This document shows positions 1 to 10,435 of a stretch of 64,000 nucleotides of DNA, piece by piece; positions within the stretch are counted from its first letter, which is position 1; every line of letters starts with the position of its first letter. The stretch is taken from NCBI GenBank assembly GCA_033398695.1, contig CM065819.1:3025501-3089500 (forward strand), in the 5' to 3' direction. The translations under genes and the position numbers were made by a program. Under the pieces are notes generated by a model that was not told the DNA's origin, did not search any database, and worked only from the letters and a program-made list of their open reading frames with translations. This DNA comes from Orobanche coerulescens. Taxonomy: Eukaryota > Streptophyta > Magnoliopsida > Lamiales > Orobanchaceae.

Positions 1-259
1 CAGAGAGAGGGCCAGCGGATACCACAACCAGTCAACCGGGCAAGACAACAAAATAAAATCTCAAGCTAATCCCACAAGCGAGTAGTCAAGAGAAACAGAG
101 AGAAAAACACAAATGCAAAAGCAATCTATGAAAACAGAATAAAAGGACCTAAACCCCCATACCAGATGTATGAGGTTGCAACCGCAGGCCTCGTTAAAAC
201 CCTATCGTAGAAAAACCCAACGGGAAAAACCTACGATAGGGAAAAAGAGTACCCGAGCG
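1..259. other. Unassigned sequence left of the RNase H relic
   Basis: No ORF, repeat or element end can be supported here. An inverted pair around 200-240 (CCTATCGTAG and its complement CTACGATAGG) makes a small hairpin. It lies downstream of the minus-strand RNase H frame, so it may be the 3' tail of the same retroelement or gene relic. Confidence 0.4.
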
Positions 260-549
260 TTATGCTGCGAGAAAACTAATCTCGGCTAAAAATATAGGAG
301 ACATATCCCTCAACATAAGATCTCTAAGAGAATCTGGCCCTACGCTAGACCACTCATAAGAAACCAATCTTTTAGAAAGTCAGTCTGCCACACCATTCCC
401 TTCTCTATAGATATGAGAGAACATGAAGTGCATGCCATCAATAATATGCCAAATCCGCCTCCAACGACTGTGGTAGATCCAGGAAACAGCCGAACTACGA
501 TCCGGGAGAATGCTCACAACATAAGTAGAGTCAGACTCCAGCCACAAAT
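260..549 (-). pseudogene. RNase H-like domain fragment, interrupted
   Basis: Minus-strand frame resembling the plant RNase H (RVT_3-type) domain found in LINE-like retroelements and host RNase H proteins. Visible signs are the catalytic-type LESDS, a WRRIW segment, FSHIYREGNGVAD and, after one in-frame TGA (380-382, where relatives normally have a sense codon, likely CGA), a continuing LSKRL tail to a TAA at 260-262. The upstream part is cut by the solo LTR insertion: reading continues for a few codons at 3576-3588 and is then cut by the copia element at 3589. No reverse transcriptase is visible next to it, so LINE versus host origin is open. Dead by truncation and stop. Confidence 0.6.
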
Positions 550-1164
550 TGTAATATCCGCAATTTTCGATTTTTTGGTAAATTTCTATTTCAGCCGGAG
601 TCCATTTTGACGACTCGCTCATGATCGTTTCGTCATTTCGAGAATGATTAATTCTGCACTTTTTGTCATCCGAGTTCGTTTCGGTATCGTTTTGTTGAGT
701 TCCGAGCTTTTTAGCGACTTTTCCGTACTTGAGTGCGATTCTTGCGAATCTCGTCCGAAACTGTCGTTTCGAGTTTCTCGTAAGTTCATTTAATGTTATT
801 ATTCATGTTGCGAGCTTTGGTTTGGTGTTTCGATCGCGTATCGTGATTTTCATACGTTTTGGGCCATTTTCGTAATTTCCAAAAGTTTTGGGTAATTACT
901 TCCGTTGTTGAATCCCGAGCCTTCGGGTGGTCAGAATTGTGTGTTCTCTTAGCTCTTAGATTCATCTTTGCGAGTACGTCGTAACCGTATCATCGATTCG
1001 TATTCAGGTTCGGGTTTTGGGGTCGTTCGGGCCGTCGGAGTTGGCCGAAGTCATGGCGGGCAACACAGGCCCAGCCGCAGCCGGCGAGTCACGGCCGTAG
1101 TGCTCGGCGGCTCGCCGAGTCACGGCCGGCGGTGCTCGGCGGCTTCGGCCGAGCGATCCGTGGG

Positions 1165-1320
1165 CGCGGCACATGCTTTGAGGCCGCGGCACACTCTGTG
1201 GCATTTTTTCGCCAAACCGACTGCACGGTGCCGCGGCACACTCCGGCCGAGCCGCGGCACCGCCGACCACGGGAGCCATTTTTGGGCTCGTGCCGCGGCA
1301 CACTGCGGCACTATTTATGG
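1165..1320 (+). promoter_or_regulatory. CpG-palindrome array and TATA box of the solo LTR
   Basis: Four to five copies of CCGCGGCAC(AC), with the palindrome CCGCGG at the core, run from about 1165 to 1310 and end directly at a TATA-like CTATTTATGG (1311-1320). The composition is strongly GC/CpG rich in an otherwise AT-rich LTR. Position and TATA make this the likely end of U3; the array itself is unexplained. Confidence 0.6.
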
Positions 1321-2429
1321 CCCTGCAGACGGGTTTTTGGCCATTTTTCTCACTCGTTTTCTTCCCTTCCGCGGCTGGAGCTTGGTTAATCATGGAGAGA
1401 TGTTGTTGGAAAATCAATCCATGAAGTTTTGGAGTTCATATCATCAATCATCCGTCGTATAACATCCTCCGATCTACCGAATCAGGTCAGATTTTCTAGA
1501 AATCTAATTTTGGGGATTTTGGGTATTTTGCTCGTTTTCGTCCGTTTAATCCGATTTAACTTAGGATTTTGATGGATTGATGATTACATAGATGTATTGT
1601 ATCGTTTCCCTTGTTATTCCATGGTTGGATCGTATCGATTCGTTGTTTTGGTCGAGTTCTTGATCGATGCCTTGAAGGTGTCCGGTAAAATGTCATAAAG
1701 GGGTTTTCGGGCGTTCTACGATTATTCTTCCTCGTATGATCGATGATTTATTGATTATATGTTGTTAGGGTCGAATTCTTGTGAAGAACCCGAGTCGGAA
1801 CCCTTCCGTTCGTCGTTTTCTTCAAGCTTCTCGATCGTGGGTGTATTCTTTTCCTTCGCTGGGGAATCGTAGGTGTTCGAGGTGTCCCGAATGAGCCGTG
1901 ATTGTAGGAGTATCCGGTATCGATTATCGAGGCAAGTATCTTGCCCATACATTACGTGTTTTGTGGATATTATGGTTGTTAATCGTCGATATGTGCTAAA
2001 TAAATATTAATAACCATTTTTCAAAAGAATCGGTATATTTACCATCATGGTTTTTGTAAAAATGACCCGTGTGTGTCGGGAATTAATGTGCTTAGTTGAA
2101 TATGTGTGCTAGTGTCGAGTATAGAATCACCTTACTTTCTTGTGATGTCATTGCGTATGATTATGTCGTTGGTATATGTAAAGTGTAATTCTTTTGTCAA
2201 ATTATGTGCTTGGAGTCCCGTGCCTATGGATGAATATGTGAGTTTTTGGTGATATTGGTTGTGTCGTACGGTGCTGTTGAAATCTTGGGCTCCCTTGTAG
2301 ATTGATTTAGTTCTGGTTCGTGAGTACGTGTTGGATAATTTGGCCATTCTAGCAAGGTACCTCGACTATATATATTTTGTGTGTTTAACCTTTGAGAGTC
2401 GTGGTTTTGTAATCTGTGAGTTGTTACTC

Positions 2430-2650
2430 TTCCACCTGGGGATGGCATGTGGCCTCTGGGGGCCGATACTAATGGGTACGGCCACAGAAGTGGACTTGGG
2501 TGCGTGTGTTGATGTTCTTCCACCTGGGGACGGTTCGACGGGACCTCTGGGGACCGATACTAATGGGTACGGCCGCGGAAGTGGTTTCCCACCTGGGGAC
2601 GGTCCGACGGGGCCTCTGGGGGCCGATACTAATGGGTACGGCCACGGGAT
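2430..2650 (+). repeat. Minisatellite in the solo LTR, three units
   Basis: Three imperfect units of about 65-90 bp, each with CCACCTGGGGA, a CGACGGG(A/G)CCTCTGGGG block (weaker in unit 1) and GATACTAATGGGTACGGCC. Related, more diverged units occur at the matching place in the LARD LTR (about 35420-35550). Confidence 0.8.
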
Positions 2651-3150
2651 ACCAAGTGTGGTTTCTGTGATATTGATGTTGATGTTTTGATAATTAATTG
2701 TGATATGTCCGGAGTATCTCAATGCTCTACGCTCGGGGTCAAGAGACATTATATATCGATTCTTGGTGCTTCGCTAGAATGGCATAAGATTAATGTGTTA
2801 TGTGTAATGTGCACTGGTAAGTGAATTGAAGTGGATGATCGGGTCGTGGACCCTGTGTTTTGTGATCGTAATGGTTGGGTCGTGGACCCCGCGTTTTGTT
2901 AACGGATTTGCATTTTGGAAAAATGAACTTTGGGGTTGTGACCCTAAATGACTTTCGAGGAATTAAGAACTTTTCAACTTCTAATGTTTTCAAAACTCCT
3001 GAGATTTGGAAATGTTTTCAAAGTGGTTACTTGCTTCGTTTCTACTTTGAAGACTTGAACTATTTTTAACTAAATATATCTCGGGAAGTCTTTCGTTGTA
3101 TTCTCGGAATGTGTTGTGTATGGCTCGTATTTGCGCTTTATACTTGCACT

Positions 3151-3194
3151 AGCGAAACAGTGGAGTTTTGCTAACCCCCGAGTAATCGGGGGGT
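3151..3194 (+). promoter_or_regulatory. Conserved tandem hairpins near the LTR end
   Basis: Hairpin 1 (3151-3172) pairs AGCGAAAC with GTTTTGCT around loop AGTGGA. Hairpin 2 (3174-3194) pairs ACCCCCGA with TCGGGGG(G)T. Homologous pairs with changed but still paired stems occur at 28491-28535, 36160-36204, 49762-49806, 50280-50324 and, shorter, 17955-17990 and 63485-63530. Confidence 0.7.
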
Positions 3195-3588
3195 GGATAT
3201 CTGTATTGTGTCCAGGTACATGCAGGTTTTCGGGAGCAAGACACAGGATCGGTACGAGGGATGATGAAAGACGAATGATACTAATCACACGACGGCCAAT
3301 TTTGGGTTCAGTTAGTCGGAGTCCATTGTATTGTCTTTTCCGCTGTCTTATTGTTCATTGTTGCGAGTATTTTACCCTTGCATGGGTATGAGTCTGGATG
3401 AGTTTATGTATTTTGATTTGTAAGTCAGTGACGACAGACCAAATCGGTCTATTGGTTCGTTATTTTGATTGGTCGGTATGTAATGTAATGTGTTGTTTTG
3501 ATGTCTAGCCTGGCGGATCCTCACGGAGAGGGTCTGCGGCGTGTAATATTCCCGGTTCAACCTGGGGGTGTTACACAAATAATCCGAA

Positions 3589-4995
3589 TGTAGGTCACAA
3601 GTCGTCCAGGTACAAGTCTACAGGGGGGTGAATAAACTTGTAGAAACTCTTAAACTCTTTTTCACGAAGAGTGAGTTTCTTCACCTGATAGGTAAACAAA
3701 TGACTTGGAGTCGTTTGTTCTTTAATATGTGCGGAAGTCAGCTGATGACGAATAGAAATCAACTAATGAAACAGTTAACAATGAATGCAGCAGTTAAAGT
3801 ATTGATGCAATAAAACAGTAAAGAACGCAGACGATTATAGTGGTCTCAGAGGTGGGGTAATCCTCTACTAATCTATTTTTCTCCAAACCAGTTGGAGATG
3901 AATTCACTATAATTCTCAACCAGTGATAAATATTAAAGTGATTCAAACAAAACTACAACAGCTTCCAACCAGTGGAAATCCGTGCCGTTGTACCACACTT
4001 GACTGCCTTGCACCTCTTGATCCTCGATCCTTGGATGCCTTTACAGTCTCTAACTTCAACCAGTGAAGTACCCCGAACTCAGGATTATAGACAAGAGTTT
4101 TTGTCTTCTCCAACTAAGAGCTTCTTTAAGTATGAACTTTTAGAACTGCTCTTTTCACGATGCTATAGATTGCTTTTTGATTGCTTGAATGCTTTGATCG
4201 CTTGAAAGTATGTTCGCACCGGTGATTGCTCTGTTTCAAATCTTCGGATATATATAGGTCACGATCTCTGAGCTTTTTCCTTGTAGCCGTTGCAAATCTT
4301 TTGAACAAATCCGTCCGTTGGAGGGAGACTTCTTTGTTTAAGCTTTCGAGCGTTGCAAAATTTGGATTCCCATTATTTTAATCTATCTTCCGACCGTTGT
4401 GAAGACTCTGCATGTGATGCGCCGAATCTTTTGATTATAAAACGTTTAAAGTCTTCAAGGTGGGTCTGGATAGCTTTTTTAATTCATATATCTTGCGGGA
4501 ATCACTCCAATTTGTCTCTTCACGTTGCATGTGACTTTCCGTAATACTTGACTTTTCAATGCATGCTGACGTGGACTTGGAGTACTTGGCTGACTTTGAC
4601 TAGGCTGATGAGCAGCTAACATCTCTGCAGTCTGGACCTCTCTGATGTTCACTGTTTGTGACTTATCTGATCAGGTGACTTGTCTGAGGTACCTTGGCTG
4701 CAGTCTGGTCAAACTTCTCTGATTAATTGTGTTGACCAGAACTACTCTGACTCGACTCGACTGATCCTCTCTGATGGACTTAGCTGTACTCAGTACTTAG
4801 CCGATTTTAGCCTAACTAATTTTTGGCCTACAGAAGATACTCATTTAGTTCTTCTTTACATTTTTCCAAGTTTTATACTTAACATATTTGGCCTATGGAA
4901 GATACTCATTTGGTTCATCCTTACATTTTTGCCAAGTAATAAACATTTGATTTTATATTAATGACATCATCAAAATTTAACAAGTATTCCTAACA
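3589..4995 (-). repeat. 3' LTR of the SIRE-type copia element
   Basis: Bounded by TGTAGG and CCTAACA. TATA-like box on the minus strand at about 4246-4258 (TATATATATCC). Differs from the right copy by scattered substitutions and short indels, including the (C)GACTTAG insertion present at about 15520. Confidence 0.9.
3881..4069 (-). promoter_or_regulatory. Four small hairpins with one shared pentaloop
   Basis: On the plus strand the sequence ACCAG occurs four times, each time flanked by its own inverted stem: CTCCAA/TTGGAG (3881-3897), TCA/TGA (3915-3925), TTCCA/TGGAA (3963-3977) and ACTTCA/TGAAGT (4053-4069). In the element's sense RNA the loop is CTGGT. They lie 150-330 nt downstream of the TATA box and before the PBS, that is in the transcribed leader. 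The right LTR keeps all four (14607-14795). Confidence 0.65.
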
Positions 4996-5215
4996 AATTC
5001 CCCCTATTTTGATGGTGGAAAAACTTTAACCAAGTAATCAAATGATCAAGTCTGCACTTAAGTGCAAGACACAAACTAAAGTCAGTCTAGTTTTTGAGAC
5101 AACTGGGAATTGTCATTCAAAAAGACTGTTATAAATTTAATTTTACAAGTACATGTCTAAATTTTACAAGAAAATTTTAAGTACATAAATCATTACAAGT
5201 AAAAATAAGTAAGAG
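4996..5215 (-). other. PPT and 3' untranslated tail of the SIRE-type element
   Basis: Directly next to the LTR the minus strand reads AATAGGGGGAATT, a polypurine tract for plus-strand priming. The rest to 5215 is AT-rich tail behind the extra ORF, with nothing else visible. Confidence 0.75.
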
Positions 5216-8200
5216 TCATCTGCCTCTTCCTCTGCCTCTTCGAATAGGCTGTTTGGCAGGTCTGAAGGGTTTAGCTCCAATTGGTCTTGTTTTGGCTGGG
5301 GCAAGACCATACTTCCTTTTCACGACAAGGGCTGCAAAGGCTTGCTCTTCTTGGGATGAAAATTTGTTCTCAAGACATAGCTTCTTGATTTTCCTTTGTA
5401 GCGTAAGTTCATCCAACGCACCTCCTCTTTCCATAGTAGGAGGATCTTTGGCAGTGAATACAGGAATCCTGGGATAGGCATTTTGTTTCGCAGCATGTTT
5501 CTTCAGAATAGCCCAGAGTTGCGGATGGGCTGCCTCCATGAAATTTATGAAGATTTGCTGTGGGGAGAGATTATCATCCTGGAGTATTTCCCAGATGTAG
5601 TAGTCTCTGATAAACTTCTTTCTTGCAGATCCCCACATTTCAAGAGCTTCATATGGAACAAAATCCTCCACAAACCACAACTCCTTTCCTTCCCACTCTA
5701 GAGTAGGCTCAAGACCTCCTCTAGTCTTCCTTTTCTTGCCTTCAGGCTGGTCAGCCTGTTCTGGATCTGATCCTCCCTTCCTTTTCAGGCTTGATGGTCC
5801 TTCAATTTGAAGGATATCTTGCCTCTTTTTTGTTCTTAGCTCTGCCCTTATCTCTCCTTGATTACTTCCTTCCCCCTGAACTCTATCTTCCCCCTTTTTG
5901 CCAGCATCAACTAGGGTAGTTAATTGCTGCTCCATTCTGCTCATCCAATCAGACATGCCAAATGGCATTCTGTTGTTGGTAGGGGGAGGGGGCTGAGGAA
6001 CTTCTCTCTGCAGCAAAGTGTCGATCTTTGCATTGATGGATTGAAGGTCATGAGTGACCTGAGATGCCAGCAGCTCTCCAATTGTATCTTTCACTCTCTG
6101 CCTGATCAGTTCAGTCACGGAAGGTGATATCTGAGCTGGTGGAGAGTGCTCTCCTGAGCCTTCTGCAATTGAACCACTGGACTGCAAGCTTCTGTCTGCA
6201 GCTGGTGCTCCAGATGGGGTCCTCTCTGGGGTCCCTGATTTGGAGTCCTCAGCTAACTCTGCGTCTAGGCTGGTGTACCGGGCAGGTACCACAGTCCTAT
6301 CTGCAGCTTCTTGTGTCGGCTCTGGCTCCGGCTCCTTTTCTTCTTCTGCCTTCTCTTCCTCTTTCTCCTGTTCCTCCTCCTTTTCTTCTTCTGCCTTCTC
6401 TCTTTCTTCTTCAATATTTTCCTTTTCTTTTTCCTCATCCTTTTCTTTTTCATTTTCTTTTTCAGCTCCTTCATCTCCTCCATCATCATCATCATTATCA
6501 TCATCATCATTATTGTCATCATCCTTCCCGTCTTTTTCTCCTTCATCATCATTCTCCTTTTCATCATCATCATCCTCCTTCTCTCCTTCATCTTGTTCTA
6601 CTTCTTCTCCTTCTTCTTCTTCTTCATTCAACTCTTCTGTCTTATCTACTTCATCAGTTTGATTTTCAACTAAAATCTTTTCTTCTTCTCTGCTCTCCTC
6701 CTGCTCTTCTTCTTCATCGTCCAAAACAACAACTTCTTTATTTTCTTCTCCATCTACCTCCTCAATCCTAATTTCCTTTTCAACTACCTCCTCAACAACT
6801 TTCTCATAAGATCCATCAAAGATACTAAGCATAATGCAGTGGATGAACTATTCCACATTGGTTTTAAAATTAGACATGAACCAGTCCTCCTGGAGGATCA
6901 AAATTGTGTCTGATGTTTTACAAAAATCTATCAGCACATCCTCCGTGGCTTGGGGATAGTCCCAACCACAAGTGTCAATAAAAGATTGAAGTTTGACAAA
7001 AGATAGGGATTTCAAAAATTTCCATTCTTCAAAAACTTCAAGGAACGATTTTTTTAAGGCTAGAGGCTTAACAAGTTGTAGTTGTTCGATGGATAGATTG
7101 AAAGTAATATTTTCTAAGAGGTTAAAGATATAGTTGGCTTCAGGGATAGAAATTATTAGACCTGCTTATTCTTCCTCAGAGATGTAGGCTGGGGTGAGTA
7201 CAGCCACAATCTGAGTCTCGTGGGTGCCTGGGGCAGGCTGGTCTTCCAGGTGAGTTGGTGACCTGGCTGTAGGGCTGGCAAGATGATCAGACTGCTCTTC
7301 CTCATTAAACTGCAGTCTCCTTGGCCTCTTGGGAGAGGGTTCTGGTGATGACTGCATGATAGAAGGTCCTTCAGGGGCTGGTCCCCTCCTCTTAAATCGG
7401 ACTGCTATGGGAGTGTCGTCGGACTCGGTGTCTGACTCGACTGCAGTTGGGATGTCGGATGCAGGTCGGTCCGACTCTCCTGACGAATAATATCTCGGAT
7501 ATGGACTTGTGTCAGGTAGGTCCTTCAGCATCTGGGCTGCTCTCCTTGTGCCTCCCAATTTTCTCAGCTTCTCTTGGTCCAGATGACCAAGTCTTTTGTT
7601 AGGATGGAAGGGGTCAGTGCTTCCCTTCGCCATGCCTGTCTTTTCCAGCATCCAACTCAGCTGCGTTCCAAACGCCAGCTTTGTTTTAAATCTCTTCTCA
7701 TCAACAAGCCATTTGGCTTTGTTGACCTCTCGAACGAGTTGCCTGAATATGTAATCTGCCCAGTCAATTTCTTCTTCCTGAATTAGTGCTCCCAGCACCA
7801 TAAATTTTGCCGACGACAGTTGATCATAACTGCCGGCCATCCCCATGATTATTTTGTTGGTTATGTCCAACGCAAAACGATAAACTCTCTTAATCTCATT
7901 CCTCTTGGCAGTGAGTTTCAGTTTTTCCGGAAAGTTCTCCTCTTTAATCTTCTTCCAGATTTCGGCAGAAGACTGTTTGAGTGCTTCAACGGCTATGCCG
8001 CGGTGTTTCATACCGAAAACAGTACGGATCGACTCTCGAGATATGTCGACCTAATTTCCTCCGACTGTGCTCCGAATTCCGTCTTCAATTATACAGGCTT
8101 CGCAATAGAACGCGATAACATCCTCCTTGTACAGATGTTGAGGATTGATGTCTAGGAATGGGTAGATCCCATTGAGTTTCATCGCGCGGATTAGGTTAAA

Positions 8201-8326
8201 CACGTCGTAATCCTCCAGATTAGCTTCCAATAAGCCTTCAAAATCGACGACCAGCGAGAAAATAATCTGGTCCTTGACCGCCTTCAGGTTGACGCCTTCG
8301 AAGTAGGATGCCATTTCTGCAAACAA
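5216..8326 (-). pseudogene. Extra ORF in env position of a SIRE-type element, one frame with three stops
   Basis: Minus-strand pieces 8326-8051, 8011-7166 and 6832-5216 all lie in one frame, and the gaps between them also read through in that frame, giving about 1,036 codons broken only by stops at 8051-8053 (TAG), 7166-7168 (TAA) and 6848-6850 (TAG). The N-terminal third has a conserved-looking globular part (VNKAKWLVDEKRFKTKLAFG region), then a Ser/Pro-rich stretch with a basic PKRPRR. The third piece starts with about 170 residues of Glu/Asp-rich low complexity, then a predicted helical centre, a KRKGG...GKKRKTR basic cluster and a GRGRGR tail. I see no signal peptide or membrane segment. 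The position downstream of RNase H equals the env-like ORF of SIRE elements, but the features suggest a nuclear or nucleic-acid-binding protein. Function unknown. Confidence 0.65.
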
Positions 8327-8881
8327 ACGATTTTAGTGTATTTGGTGTTCAAGGAATTTTTGCTCTGAAAAATCTAGGGTTTCTGGTAACCGTAAAAGGT
8401 AAAGTAACGGGTTTTATTTCCTTATAAAGAAGATGAAAAGACGTGTGGATTAATTTATAATATATTTGAAACGGTGGTACGCCTTTTGAGATTCTTTTGA
8501 ATTTTAAATTTGAATCGGTGGTCCATTTTAAAATTTGACGGTTGGTTTTGATTGGCCACCGTGGAGGTCGATTTATTAAGCGATTGACGCGTGTATTAAA
8601 AATGCCACTTGTGAAACGAAAATATATATTTAAATGCCATTTGTTAACCAAAATTAATATAATAATATTATAAATATGACAGATAATAATTAAATATTCA
8701 GAGGTCGGTTTAGAAAACTTAGCTGGTCAGATTTGTTGACTGTTGACCGCTCTGCATCAGGTGAGTTGACTTCTCGCCTGATATTCTGATCAGCTAGGTC
8801 ACTTTGTCCGTCCTTCGTCTTCTTGCCTGCATCAGCTAGGATCTGATTCTTCAGCTGGGTCCGTCCTTCCTCTGAAGTGCT
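8327..8881 (-). other. Spacer between RNase H and the extra ORF
   Basis: About 550 bp, AT-rich, without an ORF of note. A splice acceptor or internal promoter for the extra ORF would be expected here, but I cannot identify one with confidence. Confidence 0.5.
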
Positions 8882-10435
8882 TCAGCTTGCTTTAGTACTG
8901 GATTCCCAATCTAGTAATCTAAGATCTCTGCTCAGCTCCAAGAATCTTTCTTCTGGCAAGGGTTTATTAAAGATGTCAGCTATCTGGTAGTTTGTGCTGA
9001 CTCTTTCAACTCTAACCCTTTTGTTAAGCACATGGTCTCTGATGAAGTGGTGCTTAACATCAATGTGCTTCATCCTTGAATGCAACACCGGGTTGTTGGT
9101 TATTGCAATAGCACTATTGTTGTCACACCAGATAGGAACTTCATTTGCAATGATATTATAATCCCTTAGCTGTTGTCTAATCCATAAAATCTGTGCACAA
9201 CAGCTACCTGCAGCTAGGTATTCTGACTCTGTAGTGGAAATAGAGTTAGAAACCTGCTTTTTGCTAAACCACGATATCAGTCTGGTTCCTAGGAATTGAC
9301 ACATTCCACTAGTGCTCTTCCTGTTGATTTTGCATCCTGTGAAATCTGCATCTGAGTATCCTGACAACTCGAAGTTGTCATCCTTGGGATACCATAGTCC
9401 AATATTGATTGTAGACTTAAGGTATTTTATTATCCTCTTGGCTGCATCTAGGTGTGATTGCTTCGGCTTGGACTGGAATCGCGCACAAACTCCTACGGCA
9501 TAGGATATGTCTGGCATGCTTGCAGTGAGGTACAAAAGAGATCCAATGAGTCCTCTGTAGTGGGTTGAGTCCACTGATATGCCTGCCTCGTCTGCATCCA
9601 GATGAGTACTTGTGCTCATAGGAATTCTTGCTGGCTTGGCTGATTCCATTCCATATCTCTTGATCAGATCTTTGGTATACTTAGCTTGGTTGATGAAAAT
9701 TCCCTTTTCCATCTGCTTAACTTGTAGTCCAAGAAAGAAGTTAAGCTTTCCCATCATACTCATCTCAAATTCTCCTTGCATGAGATTGGAGAATTTCTCG
9801 CATAGCTCTGGATTGGTTGATCCGAATATGATGTCATCCACATATATCTGGACTATTGATATGTGGCCTTCGTGCTCTACTCTGAATAGGGTTTTGTCGA
9901 CTTTCCCTTTGCAAAAACCATTTTTCTCAAGAAACACAGACAATGTTTCATACCACGCTCTAGGTGCTTGCTTAAGTCCATAGAGAGCCTTTAACAGCTT
10001 ATAGACTTTGTCTCCTTTGACAAAACCTGGAGGTTGCTCTACATAGACTTCTTCTTCTAGGATTCCATTTAGAAAAGCACTCTTTACATCCATCCGATAT
10101 ACTTCAAAATCCTTGAATGCAGCATATGCGAGGAATAGTCTGATGGCCTCTAATCTTGCCACAGGTGCATAGGTTTCATCAAAATCTATTCCTTCACACT
10201 GTGCATAACCTTTTGCTACAAGTCTGGCCTTATTCCTAACAACAGTTCCGTCTTCATCACTCTTATTTTTGTACACCCATTTGGTGCCAATAACTTTCTT
10301 GTGATCAGGTCTGTCTGTTAGTTCCCAAACTTTGTTTCTTTCCATCTGCTCCAATTCCTCTTGCATGGCATTTATCCAAGAGTAATATTCTAGGGCTTGT
10401 TCTGTAGTTTTAGGTCTATTTGTGACATAAAGCAT
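8882..10435 (-). CDS. Copia reverse transcriptase and RNase H, open frame
   Basis: A 517-codon open frame covering the copia RT and RNase H domains. RT begins near [11 protein letters not shown] (about residue 20), shows [11 protein letters not shown], the first catalytic Asp in [10 protein letters not shown] and the YVDD box in YVDDIIFGS (about residue 200). RNase H follows with [25 protein letters not shown] and [14 protein letters not shown]. It ends in TGA at 8882-8884. It is part of a gag-pol polyprotein: the frame upstream shifts at about 10405 (FSCFMSQ is in another frame than PKTTEQAL), so the listed Met is only the first [12 protein letters not shown] and the neighbours fit SIRE/Maximus. 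This is the best preserved pol part of the window. Confidence 0.9.
   Translation of the reverse strand: MLYVTNRPKTTEQALEYYSWINAMQEELEQMERNKVWELTDRPDHKKVIGTKWVYKNKSDEDGTVVRNKARLVAKGYAQCEGIDFDETYAPVARLEAIRLFLAYAAFKDFEVYRMDVKSAFLNGILEEEVYVEQPPGFVKGDKVYKLLKALYGLKQAPRAWYETLSVFLEKNGFCKGKVDKTLFRVEHEGHISIVQIYVDDIIFGSTNPELCEKFSNLMQGEFEMSMMGKLNFFLGLQVKQMEKGIFINQAKYTKDLIKRYGMESAKPARIPMSTSTHLDADEAGISVDSTHYRGLIGSLLYLTASMPDISYAVGVCARFQSKPKQSHLDAAKRIIKYLKSTINIGLWYPKDDNFELSGYSDADFTGCKINRKSTSGMCQFLGTRLISWFSKKQVSNSISTTESEYLAAGSCCAQILWIRQQLRDYNIIANEVPIWCDNNSAIAITNNPVLHSRMKHIDVKHHFIRDHVLNKRVRVERVSTNYQIADIFNKPLPEERFLELSRDLRLLDWESSTKAS

Larger units (their letters stand above)
1486..3215 (+). other. Putative intron inside the solo LTR
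   Basis: Donor-like GT at 1486 follows CCGAATCAG, about 150 nt after the TATA box. An acceptor-like AG at 3214-3215 follows a T-rich tract, 20 nt after a conserved double hairpin. The same donor context, spacing and acceptor context recur in three other LTR types in this window (17934-18688, 28470-30451, 34761-36225). No transcript evidence is available to me. Confidence 0.45.
550..3575 (+). mobile_element. Solo LTR of a Ty3-gypsy-type element
   Basis: A 3,026-bp sequence starting TGTAATATCCGC and ending GGGGGTGTTACA, flanked by perfect 5-bp direct repeats CAAAT (545-549 and 3576-3580). That is the signature of a solo LTR left by LTR-LTR recombination. Its start and end regions match, in reverse complement, the LTRs of the gag-only element at 28106-31863, and its last 450 bp also match the LTRs of the LARD at 34037-50195. 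The middle is divergent. Contains a CpG-palindrome array, TATA box, minisatellite and double hairpin, listed separately. Confidence 0.9.

Noticed and set aside
968..1462. 164-codon plus ORF and overlapping minus ORFs
   Set aside because: They lie across the GC-rich CpG array and promoter of the solo LTR, where stop codons are rare by composition; no domain.
6124..6771. Long plus-strand ORF rich in Leu/Ser/His
   Set aside because: It is the antisense of the Glu/Asp-rich tract of the minus-strand extra ORF; low-complexity repeats keep all frames open.
5216..8326. Classical envelope gene
   Set aside because: Position fits, but no signal peptide, fusion peptide or membrane segment is seen; kept as extra ORF of unknown function.
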